From NCBI RefSeq assembly GCF_018917145.1, contig NZ_JAHLOD010000005.1:1-64000 (forward strand): a stretch of 64,000 bases of DNA, read 5' to 3'. The notes beneath the pieces are model-generated. The model made no database searches. It was given only the letters and a program-made list of their open reading frames with translations, and was not told the origin of the DNA. The DNA comes from Clostridium bornimense (GTDB lineage Bacteria > Bacillota > Clostridia > Clostridiales > Clostridiaceae). The position numbers and the translations under genes were made by a program. Of the stretch, positions 26,683 to 36,101 are shown piece after piece (positions within the stretch are counted from its first letter, which is position 1; each line of letters begins with the position of its first letter).

Positions 26683-26889
26683 ATCAATATTCTTAAATTT
26701 CAAAAATCATACCATAATATATCTCATCTATAGAAAACATTTTGTTACTTAATACATAGACATCTTTTAATTATTACCGACAAATGTATTTCTAAAACTT
26801 AATTAAGATTTAACAAAAATGAAACATAGAAAAAACAATTGTTATTTAATATGGTGCTATAGAAAAATAAATTACAAAAGGAGATGCCT

Positions 26890-28563
26890 ATGGAACAAAT
26901 AGTAGAGAGATGTCACTCAGATTTATTAACCCAAACTCCTATAGTTGAAACTCCATCAAAGGATATTTATAATACAAGAAAAATTAGTGAAGGAATTAGA
27001 TTAGCAATAATTAGTGATATACACCTATTTCCAAAAACTTTATTAAAGAAACAAGGTGAAAATTTTAAAAGATATTTATGTAATGACAGAAAAATGTTAT
27101 TAGATAGTGAGAAAATTCTCGATGCAGCATTAAGTAAGATTATAGAAGCAAAACCGGAAGTTGTATTGATAACTGGTGATTTAACAAAGGATTCCGAAAA
27201 GGAAGCACATGATATGTTATCAATGAAACTTAATGTTCTATTAGAAAATGGTATTAGAGTCTTTGTTATAAATGGAAATCATGATATTAATAATCCAGAA
27301 GCTTGCATGTTTATTGAGGACCCAAAGAATAAAAGTCAGGATAAAAGAGTTCCTGTTGATACTATTTTAGCTAAAGATTTCAAAAGAATATACAGTAGAT
27401 ATGGTTATAGTGATGCAATAGCAATACATGAAGAATCTTTATCTTATGTAGTACAACTAAAAAGTGGATATAGACTAATTGCTATTGACAGCGGAACTTA
27501 TGGTGATGATCCAAGTGAACAAGCTACAGAGGGATATTTCAGAGAGGAGCTTATTCAGTGGATTGTAGATCAAATAGAAGTTGGTAAAAATGCTGGCGAT
27601 GAAGTCATAGGTATGATGCATCATGGTATAATAGAGCATTTTAAAGGACAGGGAGAGATTTTTCATTCATATTTAGTAGAGGGGTGGGAAGAAGCGTCAA
27701 GAATCTTTGCTAATGCAGGAATGAGATATATGTTTACAGGACATTTTCATGGACAAGATGTAGCTTCTATAACCACAGAAGAAGGAAATACTCTTTTTGA
27801 TATTATGACAGGATCTCTTTCAACATCACCATCGCCAATAAGAATTGTTACAATAGAGAACAATTATAGTATTGTAATAAAAAGTGATTTTATAGAGAAA
27901 ATAGAGGGCAATGATAACTTTAAAGATTATGCTAAAGAATTTTTAAAAGATGGAATTCCTGATATGGCAATTTCATTATTCCAAAGCGTTTTATTAGCTA
28001 ATATTACAAAAGAAAAAATTTGTTTGTGCGATATTATAAATAAAATTGAATTAACAAATCCTATTATAGCTGATTTTATTAGAATTGCTTTAAAACAATA
28101 CAATATTGATGATTCTTCAACATATATTACAAAGAACGCAGCAAAAGATTTTATAATGTCAGTAACAGAGGAAATGAGAAATATTTATATTACAAAAGAT
28201 ATTAAGTTAATGGATGTGGTTCAATATTGTCTTATGGAAGTTTATAATGGTGATGAAGTCTATTCTGATGAAATGAGATTAGTTAGAAATATAATTGCAG
28301 AAGGAAAGGTAATACCTGCTGCAATATTAGAAATAGTAAATAAGTATAAGAAAAAGCTTGGTATTGTAGCAATAGCGATTAAAAAAGAATACATAAAAAG
28401 TTTCTTAGATTCAATTATATATGAAGATATTTCTATAGGTAAATTAATTTCTTTGAAATTGGCAGGTCTAATAGATGCATTGTTAGAAAAGAGTGATCTT
28501 AATGACAATGATTTAGTATTATATCATAATTACGTAGCGGAAGTTCAGTCTATAGCTCAATAA
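26890..28563 (+). CDS. Calcineurin-like metallophosphoesterase, large
   Basis: A 557-residue protein. The first ~320 residues are a metallophosphoesterase domain with all ligand motifs: AIISDIHL, LITGDLT, VINGNHDIN, MMHHGIIEH and FTGHFHGQD. The last ~230 residues are helical and unassigned. No signal peptide or anchor is seen, so it appears cytoplasmic, unlike many exported homologues. Two in-frame ATGs exist; 26890 is preferred because AAAAGGAG (26876-26883) is correctly spaced from it and too close to 26884. The phosphoester substrate is unknown. Confidence 0.9.
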   Translation: MEQIVERCHSDLLTQTPIVETPSKDIYNTRKISEGIRLAIISDIHLFPKTLLKKQGENFKRYLCNDRKMLLDSEKILDAALSKIIEAKPEVVLITGDLTKDSEKEAHDMLSMKLNVLLENGIRVFVINGNHDINNPEACMFIEDPKNKSQDKRVPVDTILAKDFKRIYSRYGYSDAIAIHEESLSYVVQLKSGYRLIAIDSGTYGDDPSEQATEGYFREELIQWIVDQIEVGKNAGDEVIGMMHHGIIEHFKGQGEIFHSYLVEGWEEASRIFANAGMRYMFTGHFHGQDVASITTEEGNTLFDIMTGSLSTSPSPIRIVTIENNYSIVIKSDFIEKIEGNDNFKDYAKEFLKDGIPDMAISLFQSVLLANITKEKICLCDIINKIELTNPIIADFIRIALKQYNIDDSSTYITKNAAKDFIMSVTEEMRNIYITKDIKLMDVVQYCLMEVYNGDEVYSDEMRLVRNIIAEGKVIPAAILEIVNKYKKKLGIVAIAIKKEYIKSFLDSIIYEDISIGKLISLKLAGLIDALLEKSDLNDNDLVLYHNYVAEVQSIAQ

Positions 28564-28627
28564 ATACAATAATAAATATGATGATTTATAAGAATAAAGT
28601 AATAACTAGGAGGATAGTTGTTACTTT

Positions 28628-28779
28628 TTATGTTGGGTAAAAATTAATAATAATGAAAGTAACCATTGTATCCTCTTTGTTAATATATGTGTGATTTATA
28701 GCTGAATCAAACATTAAAGAATCTCCCTCGTTTAAAGTATAATTCTTTGAATTTATAGAAAGTATCAATAATTTATCCT
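28628..28779 (-). pseudogene. Relic of an XRE-cupin type regulator
   Basis: On the minus strand a start-less frame encodes KLLILSINSKNYTLNEGDSL, then MFDSAINHTY and a stop at 28628. This is the cupin end typical of HTH-cupin regulators. The HTH part is missing. It abuts the azlCD relic, a pairing that is common for intact loci. Confidence 0.65.
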
Positions 28780-28785
28780 ATTATC

Positions 28786-29045
28786 ATTAGTTGTTTTATA
28801 TTTGCCGGGTCAATGGAATTTGTTACTGTTAATTTGTTATTAACATCATTTGATCCTGTGCATACGTTTTTTTAACTCTAATGGTAAATTCACGTCATTT
28901 ATTTTATGGAATTTCTATTCATGGATTGCCAGAATTCATTGCTATTTTTTTATTATTATATTGCATAAATGAAAAAAATATGTTTATAAGTATGGGTGGT
29001 GGAACTATTATCTATATGATATTAGTGCAAAGATGCTTTGGATAA
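28786..29045 (+). pseudogene. Relic of azlC-azlD branched-chain amino acid exporter genes
   Basis: One frame (28786-28877) encodes FIFAGSMEFVTVNLLLTSFD, an AzlC core segment. After a one-base shift the next frame continues with MVNSRHLFYGIS (AzlC), then without interruption LPEFIAIFLLLYCINEKNMF and GGGTIIYMILVQRCFG, which looks like the end of AzlD. A deletion has therefore fused part of azlC to the end of azlD. No start remains. The stretch 29046-29224 holds only the promoter region of the next operon. Confidence 0.7.
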
Positions 29046-29224
29046 GAAGTGACATTAAATAACACGTATATTTTTTATTTTTTCTTTATTTTTATATTAT
29101 AGATTCTAGAGAATTCTTATGTAAAATTATGGTTATCAAAGAAGAATAAAATGTAAAAGGACCCTTATATTGATAATAGAAGATACTTAATATTATAATT
29201 ATCTTATGTTAAGGATGGTGTGTT

Positions 29225-29911
29225 ATGAAAAGTAGGTTACTTATTGTTGAAGATGATAAAGATATTGCGCTTATGATGAAGGAGTATTTACTTAAAGAAG
29301 ATTACGAGGTATATACTGCATTTAATGGAGAAGATGGAATAAAAGTGTTTAAAGAAAATACTATAGATTTTATTCTTTTAGATGTAATGATGCCAGGAAT
29401 AGATGGGTTTACTGTACTAGAAAAGATAAGAGGATTTTCTAGTGTACCAGTTATTATGTTAACAGCAAAGGGACAGCAAATGGATAAAATTCTTGCTTTT
29501 AAAAGAGGATGTGATGATTATATAGTTAAACCTTTTGATTTAGTGGAAGTTTCTCTTAGGATTACTGCTATATTAAGAAGAGGCAATAATATTAATTATA
29601 AAAATTCACTAATAATGTATAAGGGGCTAACTATAGACAAAGATCAGTATAAAGTAATTAAAGATAAAGGCGAAATTAAACTTACTAAAAAGGAATTTGA
29701 AATTCTTCTTTTACTTATGGAACATCCAGGAAGAGTGTATACTTCTGAAATGATTTATAACAAAGTTTGGAAAGATACATATGTTGAAAATGATAATACT
29801 GTGATAACTCATATTGGAAACTTAAGAGAAAAGCTTGGGGATAAGGTAAAAGACCCTATTTTCATAAAGACAATATGGGGAGTTGGTTATAAGGTTGAAA
29901 AGGATAATTAA
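29225..29911 (+). CDS. OmpR-family response regulator
   Basis: A 228-residue response regulator. The receiver domain has the acidic pocket (VEDDKD), the phosphoacceptor D53 in LLLDVMMPG, the conserved LTAKG and the KPF lysine. A winged-helix DNA-binding domain follows (LTKKEFEILLLLMEHPGRVYT, then THIGNLREKL, TIWGVGYK). Its 3' end overlaps the histidine kinase gene, so the two form a two-component system. Targets are unknown; no transporter gene directly adjacent suggests a function. Confidence 0.96.
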   Translation: MKSRLLIVEDDKDIALMMKEYLLKEDYEVYTAFNGEDGIKVFKENTIDFILLDVMMPGIDGFTVLEKIRGFSSVPVIMLTAKGQQMDKILAFKRGCDDYIVKPFDLVEVSLRITAILRRGNNINYKNSLIMYKGLTIDKDQYKVIKDKGEIKLTKKEFEILLLLMEHPGRVYTSEMIYNKVWKDTYVENDNTVITHIGNLREKLGDKVKDPIFIKTIWGVGYKVEKDN

Positions 29912-31262
29912 ATTAAAAGGTGAATTGGTAATAGCAATAGTAATCGCTGTAACTGTTGGAATGATAATGTCTATGGTTGGAGCAGGTATTTATAGAAAAA
30001 TTGCTTTAACAAAAGGGCATATTAATGAATTAGCAATGAAAAACAATAGTGAAGATGTTAAATTTATAAGAAGTCAGTTAAAAATTGATAGTAATAATGA
30101 AAATGAAGTATGTGAAAATCTTCAAAGAAATGAAAGAAACTTAGAAGACTGTGATAGAATTTTTATTGTTGATAGAACGGGAATAGTACAATATTCTACC
30201 GGTAAAATTCCAATAAATAAATTTGATATGAAAATTAAAGAAGGAACAGGTTTAACGGTGCAAAACAATAAATTTTCTGCAATTAATATAATGAAAATTA
30301 ATGATGAAAGTTATGTTGTATATATAAATGAAAAGTATGTATTTAATGATATGAATATGTTATATATATGGGTAATTTCTTCAGTAATAATCTTTTTATT
30401 ACTTATAGTAGGTAGAGTATCATATTTAACCACTATTAGTAACGTTGTTAATAAAGTTGCTGTAGGTGATTTATCAGCAAGAGTACCTATAAAATATAAT
30501 AATGAGCTTAGTGAACTGGCAGATAATATAAATAATATGGTAGATAAGTTACAAAATCAAGAAGAAGAGGAAAAAGAGTTTATAACTAATATTGCCCACG
30601 ATTTAAGAACACCGCTTACTACAATTCTTGGATATTCAAAAATGATTGAAGAAAAGGTATATGAAGATGAAGAAGAATTGAAAAGATATATTTCAATAAT
30701 AAATAATAAAGGTTTTTATTTAAAAACTATGTTAGAAGATTTTTTTCAGTATTCAAAGTTGAATTCTAATGACTGGCCTATGGAAAAAATGGATATAAAT
30801 TTAAATGAATTAGTATTGCAGCTAGTAAATTGTGAAGAATCGTCATTTATAAAAAAAGGTTTACAGTTAGATGTTAATTTATATAATAAGAAGTTATTAA
30901 TATTAGGAGATCCAACACTGATATCTAGAGCATTTTCTAATTTGATTAGTAATGCATTAAAGTATTCAAAAGAAAATTCAAAGGTGGAAGTATCCATAAA
31001 AGAAACATTGGTAAGTAGCGTTAAATATGGAGTATTTACTATAAAAAACACTCCGAAAGAAGAAATAAGTAAACAAGAGCTTAATAACTTTTTTAAGCGT
31101 CTTTATAAAAGAGATAAGGGAAGAAGTGAAAATGGTAGTGGTCTAGGATTATCTATTACGAGAGAGATTGTTAAGGAACATGATGGATTTTTAGAATGCA
31201 AATTAAAAGGTAAGGATCTTGAGTTTATTATAGGTATTAAAATTAATGATAAGTATATTTAA
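29895..31262 (+). CDS. Sensor histidine kinase
   Basis: About 455 residues. A membrane helix near residues 10-30 and a second near 155-178 frame an extracytoplasmic sensor of ~125 residues. HAMP follows (VNKVAVGDLSARVP), then HisKA with the phosphorylated His at codon 30597-30599 (NIAHDLRTPLTTILGYSKM), then the ATPase domain (LISNALKYS, SGLGLSITREIV). There is no ATG. TTG at 29895 (giving MKRIIKLKGEL) is preferred; TTG at 29883 is the alternative. Either way it overlaps the response regulator gene. The signal is unknown. Confidence 0.93.
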   Translation: MKRIIKLKGELVIAIVIAVTVGMIMSMVGAGIYRKIALTKGHINELAMKNNSEDVKFIRSQLKIDSNNENEVCENLQRNERNLEDCDRIFIVDRTGIVQYSTGKIPINKFDMKIKEGTGLTVQNNKFSAINIMKINDESYVVYINEKYVFNDMNMLYIWVISSVIIFLLLIVGRVSYLTTISNVVNKVAVGDLSARVPIKYNNELSELADNINNMVDKLQNQEEEEKEFITNIAHDLRTPLTTILGYSKMIEEKVYEDEEELKRYISIINNKGFYLKTMLEDFFQYSKLNSNDWPMEKMDINLNELVLQLVNCEESSFIKKGLQLDVNLYNKKLLILGDPTLISRAFSNLISNALKYSKENSKVEVSIKETLVSSVKYGVFTIKNTPKEEISKQELNNFFKRLYKRDKGRSENGSGLGLSITREIVKEHDGFLECKLKGKDLEFIIGIKINDKYI

Positions 31263-31337
31263 ATATTGACATACTTTAAGAATGCTTGTACAATAATTCT
31301 TGTTCATCGGAGGGTGTACTAATTTTTAGAATTATAC

Positions 31338-31386
31338 GCTGGATAAGATGGTAAGTGGAGACTTACTAACTTATCCAGCTTTTTTA
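31338..31386 (+). terminator. Rho-independent terminator after the two-component operon
   Basis: GCTGGATAAG (31338-31347) pairs with CTTATCCAGC (31370-31379), with further pairing of GTAAGT with ACTTAC inside, followed by TTTTTT. Confidence 0.93.
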
Positions 31387-31438
31387 CTTTAGAGACTTTT
31401 ATGAAAAGGCAAAATAGGAGGAAATTAGGAGGAGTAAT

Positions 31439-32773
31439 TTAACAAAAGGAAAAATAAGTACAACGTTATTAAAGTTTGCAATACCATTTTTATTTGCAAG
31501 TTTATTGCAAGCTTTATATGGAGCAGCAGATCTATTTGTGGTGGGTCAATTTGCAGATTCTGCAGCTGTTTCTGCTGTAGCTATTGGAAGTCAGGTTATG
31601 CAAACTATAACAGGTATAATACTTGGTATCTCAATGGGTGGAACAGTATTAATTGCAAGACGAATAGGAGAGAAGAATCATGGCGAAGCAGCAAAAGCCA
31701 TAGGGTCACTGACAGTTCTATTTATATTAATTGCTATAGTTTTAACACCAATAATGCTGTTATTTACTAATGGAGCTATAACACTTATGCATACACCGAT
31801 GGAAGCAGTTAAATATACAAAGGAGTATATTATTATTTGTACATTAGGTATCCCATTTATTATTGGATATAATGCAGTAAGCGCTATTTTTAGAGGGTTA
31901 GGAGATTCTAAAACACCAGTCTATTTTGTATTAATAGCCTGCATAATCAATATTGTTGTTGATATTGTGTTAGTTGGTGTTTTTAAGCTTGGAGCTATTG
32001 GTGCTGCAATTGCTACAGTTTCAGAACAAGGATTAAGTTTTATAATTGCATTATTTTATATTATTAAAAAAGGATTTACTTTTAAAATTACAAGAGAAGA
32101 TTTCAGATTAGATAAAGAATCTGTTATTTTAATATTAAAAGTAGGGTTTCCGTTAGCATTGCAAGATGCATTAGTTAATGTATCATTCTTAATTATTACC
32201 GCTGTAATAAATACTATGGGATTAGTTGCTTCAGCTGCTGTTGGAGTAGTTGAAAAGATTATTGTATTTGCTATGCTTCCACCTACATCTTTTGGAGCTG
32301 CCGTATCAGCAATGACAGCACAAAATATCGGAGCAGGGGAAACTGCAAGAGCAAAAAAAGTACTTCGTTATGGAATAACATATTCATTGATTTTTGATGT
32401 TATATCAATGATATATTCTATGAGTTATCCAGAAACAATAACTTCTCTATTTTCAAATGATACAGAAGTAATAAAAGTATCAAGTCAGTATTTAATGTCT
32501 TATTCTATTGATTGTGTAATGGTAAGCTTTGTATTTTGTATAAATGGATATTTAAGTGGTCTTGGAAAATCTACAATTTCGCTTATACATAGCTTAATAG
32601 CTACGTTTGGTTTTAGAATCCCATTAACATTACTAATAAGTAAGATTTCAGGGGTAACTCTTTTTGAATTAGGCTTTGCGGCACCAATATCGTCACTTGT
32701 TTCTATTATAATATGTGTGTGTTATCTTACTTGGAAGGGTAGACAAGAAAATAAATTGAATTTAATTAAGTAA
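31439..32773 (+). CDS. MATE family efflux transporter with a damaged start
   Basis: A multidrug/organic-cation:sodium or proton antiporter of the MATE fold. It has about 12 membrane helices and family segments such as LLQALYGAADLFVVGQF and FRGLGDSKTPVYF. Similarity to the family begins at LTKGKISTTLLKF (from 31439), but no ATG, GTG or TTG precedes it in frame; the first legal codon is TTG 31505, inside the first helix. A good AGGAGG is present at 31427. An ATG at 31401 opens a 13-codon frame that would join the MATE frame if one base were added near 31436. This suggests a single-base deletion, so the gene may be inactive. Confidence 0.8.
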   Translation, partial: LTKGKISTTLLKFAIPFLFASLLQALYGAADLFVVGQFADSAAVSAVAIGSQVMQTITGIILGISMGGTVLIARRIGEKNHGEAAKAIGSLTVLFILIAIVLTPIMLLFTNGAITLMHTPMEAVKYTKEYIIICTLGIPFIIGYNAVSAIFRGLGDSKTPVYFVLIACIINIVVDIVLVGVFKLGAIGAAIATVSEQGLSFIIALFYIIKKGFTFKITREDFRLDKESVILILKVGFPLALQDALVNVSFLIITAVINTMGLVASAAVGVVEKIIVFAMLPPTSFGAAVSAMTAQNIGAGETARAKKVLRYGITYSLIFDVISMIYSMSYPETITSLFSNDTEVIKVSSQYLMSYSIDCVMVSFVFCINGYLSGLGKSTISLIHSLIATFGFRIPLTLLISKISGVTLFELGFAAPISSLVSIIICVCYLTWKGRQENKLNLIK

Positions 32774-32818
32774 ATATACAGAAATTTGGTAAATCAGGCA
32801 CTATTTATGACAAAATTA

Positions 32819-32847
32819 TTGACAAAACAGCAAAATGTAGTTAAAAT
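32819..32847 (+). promoter_or_regulatory. Sigma-A type promoter upstream of the pectate lyase relic
   Basis: A consensus TTGACA (32819-32824) is separated by 17 bases from TAAAAT (32842-32847). It points at the pectate lyase remnant, whose start and signal peptide are missing, so the promoter seems to have outlived the 5' end of its gene. Confidence 0.65.
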
Positions 32848-32886
32848 ATAGTTAAATTATAGTAGTATTTAACATGTAACAAGTAG

Positions 32887-33892
32887 ATTTGTAACAAGAA
32901 AGTAACTAATGCAACAGAACTCGGACAAGCATTAAAGAAAAATTCTAAAATAAAAGTAATTGAAATTGCAAATTATATTGACTTAGGTTGGAATGTTATA
33001 CCAAGTGAGGCAAAGGTAGCACCTTTTAAAGAGAATGCGAAGCCTCAGACTCATACTGTATTAAAGAAAACAGGAGTAAGTGAAATTGAAGTTGATGGTT
33101 TTGATGGACTTACTATATATTCAAAAAACGGATCAAAATTGACTAATGGTGGTATAACAATTAAAAGATCCAAAAATGTAGTAATTAGAAATATACAATT
33201 TGATGAACTTTGGGAATGGGATGAAGCAACTAAAGGTAATTACGATAAAAATGACTGGGATTACATAACACTAGAAAAATGTAATAATGTTTGGATAGAT
33301 CATTGTACTTTTGGAAAGGTATATGATGGAGTAGTAGATTCTAAGAAAGGAACTACGGGATTAACAATCTCATGGTCTAAATTCTTGTCAGGTGATTCAA
33401 ATCCAGAATTTATGAAAGCTATGTTCGATGAATTAGAAAATAACAAGTCAAGCTATCCTATGTATGCAGCAATAAGAGAAAAGGGATTAACTAAAGATGA
33501 GATAATGAAAGTATCATCCCCTCAAAAGAAAACTCATTTAATTGGTGCAAACGAAATGGCAGCTGATAATAAAGATTTAGAGATAACATTACATCATAAT
33601 TACTATAAAGATTCTCAAGATCGTATGCCAAGACTTAGAGGCGAAAATGCACATGTATACAATATAGTTATGGATTCTGAAAATGCAAATGAACTTAAAA
33701 AACTAATTCCAACAAAGATATCATCATCACTAAAGTCTAAAGGATATAAGTTTGGATTAACTAGCAATGGTGCTATTTCTACAGAAAATGGATGATCCAT
33801 CTACATTAAAGGAAAAATTAAATGGTAAAAATGGCGCTGGGGCAGGACAGCTAAATTTAACTAGTGAAAATTGGATGAAGACAAAATATTAA
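32887..33892 (+). pseudogene. Decayed pectate lyase (polysaccharide lyase family 1)
   Basis: The open frame from 32887 to 33795 begins without a start codon (VTNATELGQALKKNSKIKVI) and lacks a signal peptide. It carries PL1 hallmarks: VWIDHCTFGKVYDG, LHHNYYKDSQDRMPRLRG with the catalytic Arg, and VYNIVMDSENAN. After ISTENG it hits a stop. The adjacent frame continues with DDPSTLKEKLNG and GAGQLNLTSENWMKTKY to 33892, the expected C-terminus. The gene thus has a lost 5' end plus a frameshift or deletion near 33790. The intact enzyme would have cleaved pectate outside the cell. Confidence 0.85.
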
Positions 33893-33961
33893 AAAGAGAG
33901 TATATCCCTAAGTTAGGGAACATACAATACTAATATTACTAAAGCAAGAGGAGAGGGAGAC

Positions 33962-34522
33962 ATGAATAAATTAGACCTATTTGTAAGTAAGTTATGTGGA
34001 ACATTTGATAATAGCAACCAAATAAAAGGTGAGATGGAAAATGGTAAGCAACTTCATCCAAGTGCAAAGCATATTAATGGTATATGTAATGACAAGATAA
34101 AAAATTTACCTGATGGTTTTAATGGATATTTTGTTATTGAAGAAAGCTATTATGAAAATGGAAATTTTAAAAACAGTTTACCGCATCTTTTCTTGTTTAC
34201 ACTTGATGAGAGTAATAATGTTGTTTTAACTTCATATGAAATTCCAAAGAATATAGAAAAAGAAGATTTTAGAAATGATAATGAGAAGTTGATAATAAAT
34301 TTTGAAGATCTAAAAATTTCTATGAAGTTTAACCCTATGATATATGAAGAAAGTAATGGAATATTTGAAGGAGAGAGTATTAGTAACTTTACTCCAGAAA
34401 CAGAATTTACTTTAAAAGAAAAAATAGAAGATGATAAAATGTATGTTAGTGAAGTATTTAGAAAGAATGGAAAGATAACTTTTGGATTTGTTGATCCGAT
34501 AGTCTATGAAAAAGTAAAATAA
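33962..34522 (+). CDS. Conserved hypothetical protein, possibly CpeT-like lipocalin fold
   Basis: A 186-residue soluble protein not firmly recognised. The N-terminus (LDLFVSKLCGTFDNSNQI) and the YFVIEESYYENG and PHLFLFTLDE strands recall the antiparallel barrel layout of CpeT/CpcT-like proteins, but the lyase residues cannot be assigned. No signal peptide is present. GGAGAGGGAG upstream gives a strong start. It is monocistronic, with a long terminator downstream. Confidence 0.6.
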   Translation: MNKLDLFVSKLCGTFDNSNQIKGEMENGKQLHPSAKHINGICNDKIKNLPDGFNGYFVIEESYYENGNFKNSLPHLFLFTLDESNNVVLTSYEIPKNIEKEDFRNDNEKLIINFEDLKISMKFNPMIYEESNGIFEGESISNFTPETEFTLKEKIEDDKMYVSEVFRKNGKITFGFVDPIVYEKVK

Positions 34523-34543
34523 AATACTATTCAAGCTTTATAT

Positions 34544-34594
34544 AGGAACTATCTCTAAATGACAAATGTTTTTTGTCAGAGATAGTTCCTTTTA
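34544..34594 (+). terminator. Rho-independent terminator
   Basis: AGGAACTATCTCT (34544-34556) pairs with AGAGATAGTTCCT (34578-34590), with GACAAA pairing with TTTGTC inside, then four T. Confidence 0.93.
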
Positions 34595-34696
34595 TTATGT
34601 ACAATAATTTAAGAAACTAAGCAAGTATTTGTAAGTGAAAACATATTTATAGATAAGATAGTACAATATTAAAAATTAATTTATAAGGAGGAGTTT

Positions 34697-35290
34697 GTGA
34701 AGAAGAATAAAAAACATTGCAAATGTAAATTTCAAGATTTCAAGTTACCTCCTTGCGCAGAATTTTTAGGAAATGTTAACCCTATAATTGGAAATGGTAA
34801 TATTATATATAGAAATAATAACAGACTATATTTTTTCCTTTGTTTTAATGATAATGGTGACCCAAGCAAAACATATAATGCTGCAGAGCCACTTACTTTC
34901 AATAACATACATGGTGGGTGTTTACAGATAGAACCATATCTTTTTTTTATTGGATTATATATAAATGAGTATCAGAAAGGTAATGTAGATAATTTTAATG
35001 ATATCAAAATACATGATGATGATGATGCAGATGATTTTATAAAATGTGTTTTATCTAATAATTATAGCGTTAATAATTCTGTAGTACCAACATTAGCATA
35101 TATTATATCCAATTCAAATGCCATTCTTCCTTTATTTAGTGCATATATAGAAATTAGTCAGATAAACTACTATATAATATTAATGCTTAATCGATTTTAT
35201 GGTAACTATGGATTACTATTTGGTGATAACTCCTATGTAACCAATGATTTCATAAATGCCACTTTGGCAAGTATTTTTTTTAATGTATAG
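34697..35290 (+). CDS. Hypothetical protein with GTG start
   Basis: A 197-residue protein with no recognised domain. It starts with a basic, Cys/His-containing tail (KKNKKHCKCKF), then alternates polar and aromatic-rich hydrophobic stretches (LYFFLCFND, CLQIEPYLFFIGLY, AAYII-like SQINYYIILMLNRF). An acidic run HDDDDADD lies near residue 110. There is no signal peptide or clear membrane helix. The GTG start is supported by AAGGAGGAG six bases upstream. No operon partner is evident. Confidence 0.6.
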   Translation: MKKNKKHCKCKFQDFKLPPCAEFLGNVNPIIGNGNIIYRNNNRLYFFLCFNDNGDPSKTYNAAEPLTFNNIHGGCLQIEPYLFFIGLYINEYQKGNVDNFNDIKIHDDDDADDFIKCVLSNNYSVNNSVVPTLAYIISNSNAILPLFSAYIEISQINYYIILMLNRFYGNYGLLFGDNSYVTNDFINATLASIFFNV

Positions 35291-35438
35291 TATCTATAAA
35301 AGTGCAGAGAAAAAGTTCAGGGAGATGAGATGGCTTTTAATATTCATCATTTATTTGATAGATAGAAATGTTGATGAAAAAGGTAGATGTTTCATATGAG
35401 AAGGTAGAAGAAGCTTAAAAGGGATTTTAGATATATTT

Positions 35439-35470
35439 TAAGATAGGCATTTGTTCTATCTTATTTTTTT
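35439..35470 (+). terminator. Rho-independent terminator
   Basis: TAAGATAG (35440-35447) pairs with CTATCTTA (35456-35463), followed by seven T. It lies between the hypothetical gene and the tetR promoter. The stretch 35291-35438 before it contains only short start-less fragments. Confidence 0.75.
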
Positions 35471-35481
35471 ATGTAAAAATA

Positions 35482-35513
35482 TTGAAATAATAGACCGAGT
35501 GGTCTATTATAAT
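35482..35513 (+). promoter_or_regulatory. TetR promoter with overlapping operator
   Basis: TTGAAA (35482-35487) and TATTAT (35505-35510), 17 bases apart, flank the perfect palindrome ATAGACC-GAGT-GGTCTAT (35490-35507). A TAGACCGxxxGGTCTA site is the usual operator form for TetR/AcrR regulators of this type. It sits 22 bases before the regulator's ATG, so autoregulation by blocking RNA polymerase is very likely. Confidence 0.85.
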
Positions 35514-35528
35514 ATTAGGAGGTGCTTT

Positions 35529-36092
35529 ATGGAAGAGGTTACAAAGGGTGAGAAAAGCAAAAGAAGAATTATTGAATGTGCTGCAGAACTGTTTTTTAAA
35601 AATGGATATAACAATACTGGCATAAAGGAAATTTTAGAAGAGACACAATTACCGAAAGGTTCATTCTACTATCATTTTAAAAGTAAAAAGGATCTGGCTA
35701 TAGAGGTAGCGGAATATTATAAAAATAAAATTGGCAGTTGGATTCTTAGAATTTCAAAAGATAAAACCTGGAGAGAATTTATAGATAACTTAATAGATGA
35801 TATAATAAGTGACGCTAAAGATGAAAAATATTATGGGTGTCCTTTTGCAACATTAGCATCGGAAATGGCTTTTCTAGATCCAGAAGTTGTACAATCATAT
35901 TCAATACCAATGATGAAGCTAATATTAGTTTTTTCAAATGTGTTAGAGTTTTCTGGTATATCAAAAGAACAATTAGAGGATAGTGCAAAGAAGGCTTTTG
36001 CATTATTTGAGGGTTATGTAATGTATTATAGGGTAACAAAGGATATTAAAATATTTGAGACATTAAGAGATCAATTGAAGAATATATATTAG
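35529..36092 (+). CDS. TetR family transcriptional regulator
   Basis: A 187-residue regulator. The N-terminal HTH is clear (RIIECAAELFFKNGYNNTGI, then LPKGSFYYHFKSKKDLAIEV). The ligand-binding part includes YYGCPFATLASEMAFLDPEV, typical of the YxAF/AcrR-like C-terminal domain in electrophile- or quinone-sensing members. ATG 35529 is chosen because AGGAGGTG lies just upstream and because the longer reading from 35451 would run through the operator. It is co-transcribed with the cupin gene 9 bases downstream. Confidence 0.93.
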   Translation: MEEVTKGEKSKRRIIECAAELFFKNGYNNTGIKEILEETQLPKGSFYYHFKSKKDLAIEVAEYYKNKIGSWILRISKDKTWREFIDNLIDDIISDAKDEKYYGCPFATLASEMAFLDPEVVQSYSIPMMKLILVFSNVLEFSGISKEQLEDSAKKAFALFEGYVMYYRVTKDIKIFETLRDQLKNIY

Positions 36093-36101
36093 GAGGATAT
36101 T

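Noticed and set aside
31401-31442. Programmed -1 frameshift producing the MATE protein from the ATG at 31401
   Set aside because: No slippery heptamer is present at the overlap; a simple one-base deletion explains the pattern better.
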